In this document: piece after piece, positions 62,117 to 64,000 of the stretch | Layout of the letters: each line of letters opens with the position of its first letter | Position numbering within the stretch: position 1 is the first letter of the stretch | NCBI GenBank assembly: GCA_016758965.1 | Contig: JAEPRB010000089.1 | Span: forward strand, 1-64,000 | Direction of reading: 5' to 3' | DNA from: Circinella minor | Taxonomy: Eukaryota > Mucoromycota > Mucoromycetes > Mucorales > Lichtheimiaceae | DNA length: 64,000 bases | Made by a program: the position numbers and the translations under genes | Notes under the pieces: generated by a model | What the model saw: only the letters and a program-made list of their open reading frames with translations | What the model was told of the DNA's origin: nothing | Databases searched by the model: none

Positions 62117-63123
62117 TATGTAGTATACTTTTATGGTGATAAACTGAAAATTTGGAAGTATCAATATTATATATATTTTTCAAAGTCTATACCGATCATT
62201 AAAAGCTTACTTTTCAATATTTATTTGTTTCCAAGCTATTATCAATCCAAATCATCACGCATTATTTATCTTTTCGAAATGTATGTATACATAACCGAAA
62301 AAAGGAAATATACTACTGAAGAGTCAAAACTGACAACAATGCTCTGAGCAGTTTTCAGAAACTGTATTACTGGTATGAAATGTTTGAGTTTATTGCATAT
62401 TTGCAGGATAGTGTTAAACTCTTAATATAATAATCGAAAGTATTGATGAGAAGAAAATTGCTATTAATGACCAGTCAATACGTATGAATCAACACGGAAT
62501 GGACTTTGTCAATGGCTTTGAAAAAAATTAACCATTGTACGTACGTAATGTATCGATTTATAGGCTGATTATTCATTTTTGCTGCTTAAAAATTACTTTT
62601 TGTTTCGCTCCTTTGTTTAATCAATAGAATATGGCCTGACGTTGTAGAGACCCTTAAAAATTGCAATTATACAATATATGTTCCCCTCATTTGTACTTTA
62701 TGGTGACTTGCGAGTATGTGATATTTACTGCACCATAAAGTTTATAAAGATAAAAGCTATTTTTATCATAAAAATAGTTGTTGACACGAAGGAACAAAAA
62801 TGCTTACATAAAAATAAAAAAAGACAAATATCACAATAATAGTAAGTAATGATAGCAGTAATAATAATAAGATAATGATAAATAGATAAATGATAATGAA
62901 AGGAATGATATTATGTACAATTTAAGTCGATATGTGGGGGGGGGTTAATTTCTCAGTATTTCTTTTTCTGAATTAAAAAAAAAACCGATAAACAGCAGAA
63001 TAATATTTTTACATACAACAATTAAAAAAAGAAGAGACGGAATTTGATGAAGGGGAAAGTGTGAATAAATAAGTGTGTGATATGATTTACATGCGTTCGT
63101 TTAATTTTTTTTTTCTTTTTCTA

Positions 63124-64000
63124 TTATGGATCATCCTCAGCAACTACAGTCCAGCCCCTGGATATAGCCCAACAAAAAGCGAGAACGACTACAGCAACCC
63201 GATAAGAGTATAGAAAGCCAGAAAAAGACATTATATTTTGGTAAATACATGCATCTACCAAAAAACCCGACATGATTGCACCTAATGCTGGTCCTAAACT
63301 GTTGAATAACGCAGACATTTTCCCGCGTAATAACATCCGTTGATGCTGACTGGCTGTTAGTAAAACGCAATCGACTTGCCGTACGGCGATCAACCAAAGA
63401 CTGTTAAACGCGCCTCCTATATATATGTATAATTGTTTTGTGTGAATGCAAAGAAAAAAAATACATCATCTATCATCAAACCCCAGTCTCCGTTTTTTTT
63501 TTATAAAACATAAAATTTTAATTAGTTCAGTAGTAATAACAGTGAATTTACCTTGTAGTATCTGTAAGATGACAGCGGCCAAGCGAGATAAAAGGTAATC
63601 TGGCTTCAGGCATGTGTATCCAAAAGCACATATGATGAGTGTCACATGAGCAACCCCCGTAATAGCAACAACAGAATAACGATTAATTGCCTAATAAAAG
63701 AGTTTTTCTTAGCTCCATTTATTTTGTTTGTTTGTTTATTCTGTTTATTTTGCATATTTTGTTTGTCTAAATAAAGAGAACAACGTACCCAATGGACGAT
63801 AGGTTTTGAGGCTACTTTAGCTGCAACTGCTACCATTCCAACGATGCCGATCAAATGCATAGGTAAACCCAATCCATCGTGAAGATAAATATATAATAAT
63901 GCATTCATCATAGATGATCCAACGCCCGCCAAAAGGACAGTAAGTAAAAGTGAATATACAGCCCATGGATTCCACAAATTATGATTATGGCGTGAATAAA
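63124..64000 (-). CDS. MFS-like transporter, C-terminal part (5' end outside the window)
   Basis: Exons (minus) 63789 to the right edge (open), 63552-63690 and 63124-63416 join in frame. The first visible exon reads through the window edge, so about 210 C-terminal residues are seen. Hydrophobic segments are NPWAVYSLLLTVLLAGVGSS, GIVGMVAVAAKVASKPIVHW, VVAITGVAHVTLIICAFGY, LGPALGAIMSGFLVDACIYQ and VAVVVLAFCWAI. The GPALGAIMSGFLVDA stretch matches the helix 11 region of MFS_1-like (LacY/nucleoside-type) transporters. The substrate is unknown. The tail VVAEDDP is short and soluble. Confidence 0.72.

Larger units (their letters stand above)
59709..63123. other. Gene-free gap with nested and short inverted-repeat elements
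   Basis: Holds the nested elements at 59974-61181 and the short element at 61958-62116. Sequence at 61182-61957 and 62117-63123 is AT-rich with no supported gene, including a G run near 62936-62944. Confidence 0.5.

Noticed and set aside
61914..62183. 89-codon minus frame with repeated HPRFLHTF-like peptides
   Set aside because: The repeats come from the terminal and internal words of the 159-bp MITE, not from a protein.

Overview
The window is nuclear DNA of a filamentous fungus. It is strongly AT-rich by eye, with many short introns (mostly 50-160 bases, GTAAGT/GTATGT donors, TAG/CAG/AAG acceptors), intron-rich orthologues of fungal housekeeping genes, long gene-free gaps full of homopolymer and dinucleotide runs, and poly-Q/poly-N tracts in proteins. 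A basal lineage such as Mucoromycota fits best. That placement is an inference from gene style and from the proteins, not from a marker gene. Exon coordinates were assembled by hand so that every junction keeps frame and family homology.

Layout: 1-1380 a 2-oxoglutarate oxygenase fragment, then a four-finger C2H2 regulator (+). 2226-3166 a Pom33/TMEM33 membrane protein (-). 5854-9917 a 13-exon M1 aminopeptidase (-). 12470-17889 (+): a predicted 59-aa membrane protein, a small-molecule-type methyltransferase and Trm4/NSUN2 tRNA m5C methyltransferase. 18333-19549 a sorbitol/xylitol dehydrogenase (+). 20032-23837 two tandem family I inorganic pyrophosphatases, both with N-terminal signal peptides (-). 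23838-28749 a gene-free gap with two inverted-repeat elements. 28750-29927 a FAR-17a/AIG1 membrane protein (+). 30280-30748 a foldback element with perfect 140-bp arms. 31577-33601 malate synthase (-). 37953-39499 a GT49 (LARGE/B4GAT1-type) glycosyltransferase (+). 40209-46405 a 19-exon ABCC-type transporter (+). 46519-48799 a methyltransferase-like protein with a long disordered N-terminus (-). 49035-49933 an Atf/CREB-type bZIP factor (+). 52389-56411 an F-BAR/SH3 protein of the Cdc15/Imp2/Hof1 type (-). 56997-58635 an Aly/REF mRNA export adaptor (-). 59229-59708 a single-pass PPxY protein of Rcr1 type (-). 59974-62116 nested and short inverted-repeat elements. 63124 to the right edge an MFS-like transporter (-, 5' end outside).

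The most unusual item is the ABCC protein. It is open for about 1450 codons over 19 exons, yet both nucleotide-binding domains have lost Walker A and the LSGGQ signature, and NBD2 has also lost the Q-loop glutamine and H-loop histidine. Its convergent neighbour, a methyltransferase-like protein, has a broken SAM-binding glycine motif, so two predicted pseudo-enzymes lie side by side. Other points of interest are the duplicated secretory pyrophosphatases, a GT49 enzyme that may relate to wall glucuronans, and at least five inverted-repeat transposon-like elements confined to the gene-free gaps. One of these is nested in another and one carries a small membrane-peptide ORF.
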